Part shown: positions 39,742 to 50,803 of the stretch, piece by piece | How the letters are laid out: the number at the start of each line of letters is the position of its first letter | Position numbering within the stretch: position 1 is the stretch's first letter | DNA from: Pyrenophora tritici-repentis | Lineage: Eukaryota; Ascomycota; Dothideomycetes; Pleosporales; Pleosporaceae | Reading direction: 5' to 3' | Assembly: GCF_003171515.1 (NCBI RefSeq) | Contig: NC_089393.1 | Location: forward strand, 2,604,001 to 2,668,000 | Length of the DNA stretch: 64,000 nucleotides | The notes under the pieces: model-generated | What the model saw: only the letters and a program-made list of their open reading frames with translations | Databases searched by the model: none | Told to the model about the DNA's origin: nothing | Program-made: the position numbers and the translations under genes

Positions 39742-40083
39742 ATGTCGCACGAATCGATTTGGAACTCGCGTCCCAAGAACTACGGCAAAGCCTCGATTGG
39801 CTGGTTAGTTTTGCCCGTATCCCAGATTTAAATTAGAAGGAATTTGTGGTGTTGGTTGAGGGATAGAGGTTGAATAAATGAATGCTGATATAATGGTGTG
39901 TTTGTGTATAGTGTCGTTACCGGCGATAAGAAAAAGTCTGGTATCATTCGCAAGTACGGACTCAACATGAGTCGTCAGGCTTTCCGCGAACATGCCAAGG
40001 ATATTGGCTTTGTCAAGGTATGTGCAGTGAGAAGGAGGGGCGGGGAGGGTGAGGCGAGGGCTGACTGTGTGTAGTACCGATGA
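39742..40083 (+). CDS. rps29: Cytosolic ribosomal protein uS14 (40S S29), zinc ligands mostly lost
   Basis: Three exons, 39742-39803, 39912-40017 and 40075-40083, encode 58 aa. The protein begins [20 protein letters not shown] and contains [20 protein letters not shown] and DIGFVKYR, a clear match to eukaryotic S29 in the small-subunit head. The canonical family has two CxxC pairs binding zinc. Here the first pair is C..T (CVVT) and the second is S..A (SRQA), so only one of four ligands remains, and a Lys-rich insertion (GDKKKSG) lies between. Splice sites are standard (GTTAGT/TATAG, GTATGT/GTAG with CTGAC). A zinc-free variant, as known for bacterial C-minus paralogues, is the simplest reading. 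Confidence 0.92.
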
Positions 40084-40132
40084 ACTGGCATACAACGATG
40101 ACGACTCCGACTGGGCGAAAAGATCATGAATA

Positions 40133-40232
40133 TCACGATGAGAAAAGTTGGAGCATATGTTATATCGCTCATGTAACTGAGGATGTCACGATGGGAAAAA
40201 TTAGAAGGAATGTTACATGATTCATGTAACTG
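40133..40232 (+). repeat. Two imperfect 47-bp repeats in the convergent 3' region
   Basis: Copies at 40133-40179 and 40186-40232 both begin TCACGATG and end CATGTAACTG, with a period of 53 bp and mostly transition differences. They lie between the convergent 3' ends of the uS14 and ubiquitin-domain genes. Confidence 0.75.
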
Positions 40233-40313
40233 GGCTGGCTACCCTACTATCAGATTCATCTTCCGTCGCCCTATACTGCTGAATTACCCGTCTTCGTGAA
40301 GATGTGAGCAAAT

Positions 40314-41771
40314 CTAGAATTGGACGACATGGAATCCCTCATACTCCTTTTTGAGATCGCTAGCAGTCCTGAATCCGCGAAGAGGACCATTGGGATTCGT
40401 CAGGCCGACGCGAAGTTGAGTCGCTTGCTCACCGATTTTAACAATCTTGGGTGTGGCAGTATCATCCTCCTTGTGATCAATCTGACCAATAGACTTGATC
40501 ATGCTGAAGTCGCCGGAGATGCCGCTCTGCTCCTCGTACAGGTCGTAGAAGGGTAGTCCGTGTCGCGCATATGTCTTCGCATCGATTGGCATCGTGGGAG
40601 GATCTTCGCCGGTGACTGTACGGTAGACGGCAGAGTTTAGGATCTGAACATTGAGGACGGTTGTCCGAGCGCTTTGCCAGTGGTCTGCAAGTTTGTCTGC
40701 CACGATCCCTTGCTTGATTTTCCCGCCAGCCGCGACGGCCATCTCTAGGGGTGGACCAGTGCCTCCGCCACGGAGGTTGAGAACGAGAACAATAGTGAAT
40801 TCCTGGGAAAAATCAGCGATGATCAATTGAGACGTTGAGTTTAACTAGACATACGTTCTCAATTCCATAATCAGCAAGCGTGCGTCCATCTAGAATACGT
40901 ATTAGTGACGACCTTTGAATGGACGAGCAAAATTACCTTCTAGTTGTTTACCGTTAAATATGAGGCGCTGTTGACTAAGAGGGATGCCTTCCTTCACTTG
41001 GATCATGTCCTTGATCATGGATATCGTGTCTTCCTTCCAGACGCTCAAAGTTATGTGTTTTCCAGTCAACGTTTTTACGAAGATCGAAAAGCTTTTCTGA
41101 TGACCATTTGCAGAGCGTTGAGTGTTGGAAGCCACTTGAGGCGGTTTGTATGGAGTGATCTCGAACTGAATGCCACCAGCAGCATCCTTGCCGGTGACCT
41201 GCGACTCGACGGAATAGCCACTGCCGAACGGCATAGCCACAAACTGTCGAACGCTGCCGTCTGCTTCCGCGATACCATCCAGCCATTTTTGACCTGGAAC
41301 GATGATGTAGTCCTGGAGAGACGAAGCGGCGTCAACGTTGGCGTGCTGCCTTGCTAGTTTCGCCTGGCGACGGAGCTTCGTGCCAGCGTCCTCCACTGCA
41401 GCCTCGCCAGAGATGGCATTGACACCGCCCACGTAGATCTTGATTATATAGTGCTGAGATTTGCGACATTCGAAGTTGATCCACATCGCTTCACTCTCTG
41501 TGTGAAGTCAGTCTTGTCTTAGAACATTCCTCACGCCATCGTACTTACGATACATAGGGAAGAAGAGGCCACCCTTGGAAGTCATCTCCGTTGGCATTTT
41601 CTTGCTGTAAGCCTGTATGGGTTTGAGTGGATAAGCACCCAAGTCCGGTGGAAGAAAGGACTTCTGATCATTGTCTGGAACTCGAATCGTACGGTGGAAG
41701 GAGATGCGCAGGTCGTTGTTCACTACAACCTCGCCTTCTCCTAGCTCACAGTTGAGGGGTGTGCCCAACAT
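40314..41771 (-). CDS. Protein with internal ubiquitin domain between two conserved fungal regions
   Basis: Four exons, 41771-41549, 41497-40937, 40889-40855 and 40802-40314 (introns 51, 47 and 52 nt, all GT..AG), encode 435 aa. The N-terminal 235 residues are a beta-rich region with [20 protein letters not shown] and [20 protein letters not shown], which I recall from fungal hypothetical proteins. Residues about 245-320 are ubiquitin-like: [20 protein letters not shown], then [20 protein letters not shown], the next exon [11 protein letters not shown] and finally LVLNLRGGG. The LRGG end is kept but internal, followed by a roughly 145-residue C-terminal region ([13 protein letters not shown]...). 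It may be processed by a deubiquitinase or act as a fixed ubiquitin-like module. The function is unknown. Confidence 0.85.
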
Positions 41772-42144
41772 CGTTTACTCTGTTTAGCGCGGCTTGAGGT
41801 AAAGTAGGGTGTGGCTGAGAGGCGCTGGGTGCCAATACATAAGTCGGGAGGATCGGAGTAAGATCCTAGTTGTTTACAGCGCGGATAGCCGATGATATGT
41901 AAACACGGACTGCAACGAACGAATGAGAGCGGGGCTTGAAGTCTCCGGTAGCGATGGCAAACAGGAAGCTGTGCAGGATTGACGCAAACCCCGCACAAGG
42001 CAACAGCGATGCAAACAGAAACTACAACCCACCTCATCCAGGAGATCGATCATGCCGGGCCATACCAAATACCGTATATTCATTACCCCTCCATGTTACT
42101 TAACACCCACGCTATGCAATGATTACAACGTCCCTATTCTGAAC
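41772..42144. other. Intergenic promoter region
   Basis: Upstream of the ubiquitin-domain gene and downstream of Sip3/Lam, both on the minus strand. No ORF. Confidence 0.5.
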
Positions 42145-45100
42145 TCACATCAGCCCCTTCCTTCCCTGTTCCACCACTTTCAAACTTCTCTCACAATCCC
42201 CACAGTATCCCTTTACCCAATCCTCCACATGCTTCTCCTTTCCCTTTTTCGCCGCAGTCTCGAGCAGTTTCCCAACTTTACTGCACTTGTGCGTCTCATC
42301 AAGTAACCAATTCTCGTACTCTGCTTCTACGACTTCCTTCTCGATGCGGTTGACAACACGGAGCGCGACGAGCAGGTCGTGGCGATGAGTGCCGAGGTTC
42401 TGTCGTGTGCGGTGGAGGCGCCGCGTGCTCTGCGTGGAGGGGCTGAAGAAGGATTGTGATGGATTTATCGATGATGGGTCGTTGAGGAGGGTGGTGAATG
42501 TTTGGTGGCTATTTAGGGTTAGCACAAGTGAGACTGTGGTACGAATTGACTGTACCATTTGTTATCAGTGGTAGATAGAGGCACTGATAACCCGATGCTT
42601 GTGTTAGTATTAAGGAACGACTCTTCAATGTCGCGGATGTATATGGAACGCGTCATTGTAGTCGATGGGCCTACGCCTAGCCGCGACAGATAGTTGGCGG
42701 CGTTACGCTCATTCCACCAGCTCCAGCTGTCTCTAGAGGTGTAAAAGAAATTCGCTCCACCGCTGACTAGCAAAAGGCCAAAGAGCAGACTATGCGCTGA
42801 GATGACCTTTCCGAGCCCGGCGACAATGGCCAGTATCCAGCTCATGACTGTTGACAACACGCTGATGACGATGTTACCGATGAGCTGCGCGATGAACGAG
42901 GCTGTTGTCTGTGGCCGCAGTTTAAACTTGCGCGGTCGGTTTGGAGGTGGGATATCCTGTGCATCTAATTGCACAGCTTGAGTCTGAACACCGATCTGGC
43001 CAAAGATGCCAGTAACCTTGTTCGTACTTCTGTTATGACCGAGCCTTGCAACTTGGTCATTGACTACATCAACAAGGTCTTGAGCCTCCAGTTCCATGTC
43101 TTGCAGAGCTTGACGCTCAATTAACTTCTTCGCAAATCGAGGGTTGCGTTTCCAGTCCACCTTGGTGTGCAAAGCAAGCTTACAGCGCGCTTTGGAGACG
43201 TGTGTAATGACGATTTTGCTGAGAAGCACAAACCGCTCATGACCTGGTAAATACCAAGGAGTCTTCCGGTCAGAGACTACGTAACAGAGGTGATCGTTCA
43301 TGACTTCGATCACTTGGTAGTCGTTGATTACAACAGCACCGTTCTTACTGGGCTGCAGGATTTCGTACTCAAAGTCTCGTCGCTGAAGGTTCTTCTCGCT
43401 CGTTATCCATGGGCCCTGGACAACACGCGATGCTCTTCGTTCCCGGTACAGCAGTTGGAAGACTGCACTCTTGTCTCCAAACAGTATATGAAACATTGCT
43501 TTTGCACTGATTTCGTAGTCCTTCTCTACCGCAACTTCTGTCATCCCAGCGGGGGCGAAGACTACAGGTTGAGACGGCAACTTGAACTTGGCCGCGTTCT
43601 TCGCGGCGCTGGCCCCTGACGGCCCGAACAAATTACCATCGATGCGCAGACTGGTCTTCATGTTCTTTCCGCCATATCCTGGGTCCATGGGCGTGTCTGG
43701 TGACACCTCCTCCCAGCCATCTTCACCAGCGGAGTGGTGGCCATCATCCGCCTCGAATCTGATTAACCTGTTGATTGTTTCCTCAAGAGTTTGTGCGGTG
43801 GATGTATTACGCACTAGGTAATTCATGCGACGCAAAAGCAGCTTCAAAGGCTCGAGGAAGGTCTTGACAGTAATTCTGGTTGCACCGTCATCTCTAGATC
43901 CAGTCTTGAAATGGAGAAACAGGAAGTCGCAGTCTTTGCCGGGCGCCGCAGTAACCTCATCGATAGAAGCCATGCTGATCCCCGTGACAAGGACGAGGCC
44001 CAAGTGATTACTATAAAAGTAGACATCCTTGGTTGTGACGTAGACACGACCTGGGAATTCTTGCTGCTCTGTAGGATTCCACACAGCGCGGAACACCAGC
44101 ACCACCTTCTCAGCTCGTGGTACTGTAGGAAACAATATACGGAATTGTGCATCTTGCATCCGTAGAGCAAGAGGGTAGTCGGCGGGGAAATCCTCTTCAT
44201 CGGGTGTCGTCTTGACAATGGCTGGAACAGGTCCGCCCATGCTGGCTGACTTGCGATGTGCAGCACCAGCTGGAACGGTGGGTTTGGGTGCTACATCGGC
44301 CTTCTCATTGTTTGGCCATTCAACTGGAGAGGGGTTAATAGGGCTTGGGGGTCCGGACTGGCTGCGATCACGAGTACTAAGGTCCTCCTCGCGTCCAAGT
44401 ATATTGACATATCCCCAGTTGACGGAACCCCACAAGTTGGCCATGAGCCCACCAGGCATGTTGCCCGAACGTCCAGTACCAAGACCTCGTTCACCACTTA
44501 CCGCAACGGCAGCTTTACTAAGATTCGTCGGTGCAGGCGGGCTGGCCAGCGTAGAAGGCGCAAGACTGGTATAAGGAAGCGTCTGGCCCATGACGAGTCG
44601 AGTATCTGGGAGCCCAGGGGCGGGAGCAGCGATTTGACCGACCTGTACCATGTTATGACTAGCTGAAGCAAGGCTCGCGGAAATAAGAGAAGCGATGCCT
44701 CCACTGGCGGAAGAAGGGTTGCTTCCACTCAGCTGGGGGCTTACAGTTGATTTGCGGGTCAGGTCTAATTTCTCCATGATCCTCGTAGTATGGTCGCGTC
44801 GGCTACTATCGCCTTCGACTGTAGTGCCTCGCCGAGCTGGCACATCAAAACTACCGCGTACTGCAAGACCATCATTACCGGGCAAACCCAGCGAGTCTGG
44901 GCGATCCGTGCCCGCAACGTCGTCAGTGTTTCCCTCTGAAGTCTTGGCGGCGAATTCAGGGGCAATGGGAGGACTAATGGAAAATGCAGCGTCAATAGAT
45001 CCAGCACCTGACAGGTCTTTGGATGTGTCTTCGAGGGCCTTGCGTTTGGCAACCTCAAACGAAGAGATCCACTCGGTGATGTCATTCTGAGTCTCGGCTT

Positions 45101-46330
45101 GGAGCAGGATAGTGGTGTCCTTGGTCTTGACCTCAAAGCAGAAGCGACGCTCTTCTGCAAACGCTGGTCGGATGCCGCATAGCAACACTCCAATCTTTTC
45201 AGACTCTTCCACTGCACCAGACCGAGTGCCTTGTGTAAGCCAACCGAAGATACCGTTTTTGACGAAGAACCACCGCCTGACCCAGTAGGTCCTCGCTGGC
45301 TTGCCTGTGATTGTGCGCTGGAAGAGCCAGCCCTGTTTCTCAGCCTTCTCAATCCCAAAATCTGGCTTCGCTGGGGATTGCAGATTCGCCGACGATGGCG
45401 CGGTGCCGAGATAGGGAACCGTGGAGGCAGCGTATGAGTCTAGGTCTCGTGATGGTCGTGCGCTGGTTTCGGCGGCGCCCTCAATCTGCTGTCGTGCTAG
45501 ATGGAGCTCTCTCTTAAAGACGCGCTCGCCGTTTTCCATCTCCTTACTCCATCCGCGCACACGCTCTACATCCGAAGTCCACGCAGCGAAGCCCTTGCCT
45601 GATGCGTCTGTGGCGTTTTTCATGTCGCGCCATTGCTCGTGGACGACCTTGACCAGAAGCTTGTCCAACGTCAAGCGCACTTGCGGGGCCAAGACACAGA
45701 AGTTCATGCTGGCTGTGAGGTACGCCCGCCGCGCCTCGTGCAGTTGGAAGGCGTCTTCCCTTAGCGATGACGGCTCCTTGGTCTTGACTTGTCCCGCATA
45801 ACGTGCAATGGCTCCGTCAAAGGCTCGTTGTGTTTGGTCCAAGTTCTTGCGCGCCTCCTTTAGCACGCGCAGGTCGTTTTGAAGGAAAGCTCGCAGTGGC
45901 TCGCACATGGCCGTCTCTGCTTTCTTCATGCTTCGCAGTGTGCTATTCCAGAACTCGCGTGCGCCCTCGCCGAAGCGCTTAAGGGCCAGGACGGTGTAGT
46001 CATGGTCGACGACGGCTTCGGAGAGCTGCAGTGGCGGGTGTGATGTCTGGATATATGTATCTACAAGCATCTGCATGGTGTTGCATTCTGAGGCAAGCTT
46101 CGAGGTGGCGCGGATGAAGCCATCGAGCCATCGTTCAATCAGTTCGATTTGGTCACCGTAATGGACAGCTGTGGCGCGAAATGTGGGAGAATCAAGAGCG
46201 GCTTCTTTGATTACGACGGGTCTGCACGTGTCAGTAGAGTAATGTACGTCCGATAGCTCTCAACCGACATCAGATCAAGCGGCTTGGATACGGGCTCTAT
46301 GCTGAGCTGCGGCGGTTTCTCTTCCGCCAT
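42145..46330 (-). CDS. Sip3/Lam family membrane-contact-site protein (BAR-PH-GRAM-VASt-TM)
   Basis: Three exons, 46330-46269, 46221-42556 and 42508-42145, encode 1363 aa. Exon 1 joins to the conserved PVVIKEAALDSPTFRA start. A BAR-type helical region lies at about 20-280. The PH domain is near 314-410 (QGWLFQRTITGKPARTYWVR). The GRAM-like domain is near 708 (QFRILFPTVPRAEKVVLVFR). The VASt/StART-like sterol-transfer domain starts near 926 (AMFHILFGDKSAVFQLLY) and includes TPWYLPGHERFVL. Membrane segments are near 1131-1190. Yeast relatives Sip3/Lam3 and Ysp1/Lam1 sit at ER-plasma membrane contacts and move sterol. The last exon adds a charged tail. Intron 1 needs an unusual GTCGGT donor to keep the frame. 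Confidence 0.9.
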
Positions 46331-46561
46331 ACTGTCGGCGGCTGTATTGTTGAACACTATAGAAATGGGTATCTATAACAAAACGGGAAGAATGTGAAAA
46401 TAGACGCTATCGTACATGGCGGCAGGCGCAGACAAATATCATATACGCAGCCCCTTCCATGTGCGCACTTCCGTGGTGTTGCTGGGGTCCGTCGTCACTG
46501 CCGCGGCGAACGCCAGGGTTCACGCGCTAACTAGCGCCTACTCCACCAAAATTTTGTGACG
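46331..46561. promoter_or_regulatory. Divergent promoter shared by Sip3/Lam and Kri1 genes
   Basis: Only 231 bp separate the two start codons. AAAATTTT at 46549-46556, just before the Kri1 ATG, resembles the core of the RRPE motif found near yeast ribosome-biogenesis genes; this is suggestive only. Confidence 0.55.
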
Positions 46562-48626
46562 ATGCCGCAAGCTCGTCCACATTCACCCTCCGCACCAGCA
46601 GCAGCAATGGCAGGCACCAAGGAGAAGAAGCATGCCAAAGGCGTCAAGCGCGAGCTGAATAGCGATGCTGAGCCCCCGACCAAGAAGGCGAAGCTGCTCG
46701 ACAACACCGACGACGAAGGCGACGACGACGACCAGGGCGGAGCGTCGCTCAAGGTCAATGAGGATTATGCGCGCCGCTTCGAGTACAACAAGAAGCGCGC
46801 AGAACTTCACAGACGTATGTCAGCTCCATTCATAGTTTTGTGCATGACTGATTTGCATAGTGGAGGAGAAGTACGGCAAAGGCGATGCGCCCGCAAACGC
46901 CGATGACGGCGATTCGGAAGATTCCGAGGAAGGTGTAGAGGAAGATGACGCTGCCGAGCTGCTCGACGAGGCTCTTGACGAAGAGGTCAATGCGACGCTC
47001 CAGGCTCTCCGCGCAAAAGATCCCCGCATCTACAACAAGGAAGTCAAATTCTACCGTGAACCCGAAGAGGGCGAAAATGGCACAGACGAAAAGAAGAAGA
47101 AGGAGCCATCCATGACACTGAGAGATTACCACACCAAGAACCTCCTCGAGGGCAAATACACCACCGAAGACGTCGACGAAGAGGATGCGCCCCCAAGGAC
47201 ATATGCACAGGAGCAGGAGGAAGCACGACAGGAGCTCGTAAAGGCACTTGATGCTGCAGATGGTGACGATGACGATGATTTCATCGTCGCAAAGGAGAAG
47301 CCTGAGAAGACTAAGAATGACCGTCCCAAGATCACAGTCGAGGATGTAGAAAAGGCCGACCAAGACCCAGAAACATTTCTGTCCAACTTTATGGCTTCGC
47401 GCGCTTGGGTGCCCACCAAATCTGCCCGTTTCCAGCCACTCGACGAAGACGAATCTGACGAAGACGCCGCTGCCGACGAATGGGAAAACTCGTACAACCT
47501 ATACTTTGAAGACACCACAGGCGCCAACGAGAAAATCATGACATATGCGCGTGATGCCGTCGCAAGCACTACTGTTCGCCGAGACGACAAGAGTGGCCGA
47601 CGAAAGGCTCGGGAGGCTGCAAGAGCCAAGAGAGAAGCTGAAAGGCGGGAGAAGGAGCAAGATCTTGCACGGCTGCGTAAGCTCAAGGTTGAAGAGATGG
47701 AGAACAAGGTCAAGCAGATCCGCCAGATTGGAGGTCTCAATGGCAGGGATTTCAAGATTGATGAGTGGAAGGATGTGCTCGAAGCGGACTGGTCAGATGA
47801 GCAATGGGACGCCGAAATGCAGAAGCGCTTCGGTGATGCATACTACGGCGAGGGTGACGCAGGCATGGAGGAAGAACAGGGCGGCAAAAAGGGCAAGAAG
47901 CCAAAGAAACCCAAGTTTGACGACGACGACATCGACATCAAAGACCTCGTTCCTGATTTCAAGGAAGATGACGATGACGAAGATCTCGCAGCGCTCTCTT
48001 CAGGCGACGAAGAAATGCCAGATGCCGCTGCAGGCGACTCCGACGACGAATCCACCTCCGCGACCAAGAAATCCTCCAAGAAGCGCAAACAAGAACGCGC
48101 AGAAGCAAAATCAGCGGCCCGTCGCGACCGCCGCCTGATTGAGAATCTCGTAAACCAAAACCTCGAATACGAAGCCGCCCTCGCCGCAAAACCAAACAAA
48201 AAGCACACGTCCCGCTTCCGCTACCGCGAAACCTCGCCCACCTCCTTTGGCCTTACCGCCCGCGATATCTTGCTCGCAGACGACAAGGCACTGAATGAAT
48301 TCGCCGGCCTCAAGAAACTCGCTGCGTTTAGAGATCCCGTCAAGAAGAAGAAGGACAAGAAGTTTCTCAGCAAAAAGGCCAGAATCAGGCAGTGGAGAAA
48401 GGATACTTTTGGCGACCCGGATGGACCCAAGGGTGGCTTTGAGATGTTGCTTGGTGAGGAAGGGGCAGCCGGGGCAGGAATACACGAGGGGGGTGTGGCA
48501 AAACACAGTGGACAACAGCAACACGGTGACGGCGACGATGAGAATGGCGGGAGGAATATCGTCGAAGGGGAGAAGAAGAAGAAAAAGAGAAGCCGCAAGA
48601 GGAAGGCGGGCGCTGCCGAAGCCTAG
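46562..48626 (+). CDS. kri1: Kri1-like ribosome biogenesis protein
   Basis: Two exons, 46562-46814 and 46861-48626, flank a 46-nt intron and encode 672 aa. An in-frame ATG at 46607 is an alternative start. The protein is extremely acidic/Lys-rich with KVNEDYARRFEYNKKRAELH, RDYHTKNLLEG, FLSNFMASRAWVP and a conserved C-terminal block: RFRYRETSPTSFGLTARDIL, then LADDKALNEFAGLKKLAAFR and KKARIRQWRKDTFG. These are the Kri1 N- and C-terminal regions. Yeast Kri1 partners Krr1 in nucleolar 40S subunit assembly. The C-terminus is a Lys/Arg-rich nuclear-localisation-type tail. Confidence 0.95.
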
Positions 48627-49406
48627 GTGTCCTTTTTTTATTCTTTGTCACATCTTTGCTATGCGAGAAGAGAAGAAGAAAATGCGACTTTTGTAATTTT
48701 TGTTTCTTCAGAGAGACCCTGTGTCTTTCAAAGCGTGTGAAGTGTGTGTGTCTACCCCGTATATACCGTGTATACCCCTATTTTCATGGTGATGGTGGCT
48801 TCGTCTACGTTACTTTGACGTGGGTAGAAAAGAAGAAAAGTGATTAACCCACCCCTGTGCCAGCTGATGCAGGGTCTCCACAATACACATTCCATAAACG
48901 CCATGTTTCACATCATGGCAAATCATGTAATGCTGATCTGTCTACCGACCCTGGTGGAGTTCATTGTTCTCGCCGACGCGGGATGACGATAGTGCCGTTT
49001 TCATAGAGTACCATGTCATGACGCGCTACATCACTATCAGCATACATCATCACTGCCACAGGTACTACGTCAGCTTGAAGATGGGGATGTGTTTTATTGA
49101 TGAGCTACTACTCGGCCCAATTGGCGGCCGCTGGTGCATCTACATCCCAGAGAAGAGCCCTCTCAGCTCCTACTCGTTCCGCATTCGGAAGGTATCATGT
49201 TCGTCTTGTAAAGCAATGGAACCATGGGAGGTGTCCATCCGCGTCCAAAAAAAAACTGCACTGGGCCGTGTGATGGGTGAGGACTCGAGAAGATGGTCCA
49301 ATTTCGGGGTACTTGTCGTGCCATTGTAACGGTGATATCAGACGGGGGAATGGCAATATGGGGTATGGTGACGTCGCACAATCATGGCACAGAACATGGC
49401 GAACCA
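48627..49406. other. Convergent 3' region between Kri1 and Rad23 genes
   Basis: Contains T-rich and G/T-rich 3' UTR sequence and no supportable gene. Confidence 0.5.
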
Positions 49407-50803
49407 CTACTGATCGTCGGCATCATCGGGCTGGTCGAAGAGGAAGTTGGCGGCCAACTCCTCGTTCTTGTCGCACGCAAAGTAGGCCTGGATGACTAGG
49501 TCGCGCTCGAAGCCGAGGCGACACAGGCGTTCGATAGCCTCGCGCTCATCCTCGGTGACGGAGATGGCCTGGGCGCCTGGCGGCAGCGGTGCATCCTCGT
49601 CAGCGTCTTCTGCAAGCAGCTGCAGGAACTGCTCGGGGTTTTGCGCTATCATCTGCGCCAACTGAGGGTTGCCGGCGCCAACCTGCTGGAGGATGGGTTC
49701 AAGCATCTGTGGCTGCTGTTGTACCACCTGTCGTAGCTGCTGGAACTGAGGGTTGTTGCGCAGGAAGTCGAGCGAGTTTGCGTTGAGGGCAGCCCCGCCA
49801 GTGGCTCCAGGAGCACTACCACCGCGCTGGCCACCGCTCGGGCGATCTCGGTTGGCAGCCTGAGCAGCAGCCTCGAACAGGTTCATCGGCTCATCAGCTC
49901 CGGACGGTGCGTTGGCGGGCGTAGCGGTAGCACCTGTGTTGCCGGCAGGCGTGGGCGATGTCGGGGCACGAGCTTGTGCTTGTTGGGCTTGCTCCTGGAG
50001 CGCGCTCTCGGGGATACCCTAGAAGGACGTCAGAAAGTCTAATATGACAGGCACGTCGCTTGTATTACCGTCAGCAGATACTCGACCGCACGGTCGGGGT
50101 TGAAGAAGGCGGCGCGCATGGCGCGGTCAATGTCAGCCCTTGCGAAACCCATGCTCTCCATGTTGGCAATAGCGGCCTCGCGCTCTCCGCCCATGGTCAG
50201 AGCGGAGGGGTCGTTGAAGCGCTCACCGGAGGCTTGGGCCGGCGCGGGCGAGGGAGTAGCTGGCGCATTCTGCGGGTTTGATGAGGGTGCTGGAGCGGAG
50301 GGGGCGGCGGGCGTCTGGGCTGCTACTGGAGCAGGCGTCGAGGGCGCGGCTTTACTTGACGATGCAGCACCAGCAGCGGCCTTTGGCTTGGAGACCATGC
50401 ACACAATGAAGCCCTTCTCCTCGATGTTGTACGACTCGACTGTGTTGGCATCCTGTAGAATCTTGCCTGTTGCCTCGTATCAGCGCCTGTAGCCGCCATG
50501 TCACGTCCTTTGCAAGGCCGGTGCACGCTCTTGTTCCTTTACTCACCAGAGTAGATGAGCTTCTGCTGGGGCACCTCCCAACCCTTTTCTGCCTGGATCT
50601 TGGCCTTGAGCGCGCCAATCTGTCATGGAATTAGCTGGCGGTGCGACAAATTTGTGCCCTGTGGCGGACTGCGCACCGTTTCCGAAGGCTCGGCCTCGAT
50701 GACGAACTTGTTCTGCTTGAGATCCTGGGCATGTGTCAGCGGTGCTGGCATGCGGTAAGGACCGCGGGCTGCAATGAAAGCCTACCTTGAACGTGATCTT
50801 CAT
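49407..50803 (-). CDS. rad23: Rad23-like ubiquitin receptor
   Basis: Five exons, 50803-50786, 50724-50677, 50619-50547, 50466-50069 and 50018-49407, encode 382 aa. The first three exons and the start of the fourth form a UBL domain (MKITFK, then DLKQNKFVIEAEPSET, IGALKAKIQAEKGWEVPQQK, LIYSG). UBA1 is about residues 134-180 (AIANMESMGFARADIDRAMR). The STI1/XPC-binding region is about 262-313 (NSLDFLRNNPQFQQLRQVVQ). UBA2 is about 332-379 (ERLCRLGFERDLVIQAYFAC). Linkers are Ala/Pro-rich. Rad23 carries ubiquitylated proteins to the proteasome and, with Rad4/XPC, recognises DNA damage. The many small 5' exons are typical of this gene in filamentous fungi. Confidence 0.96.
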
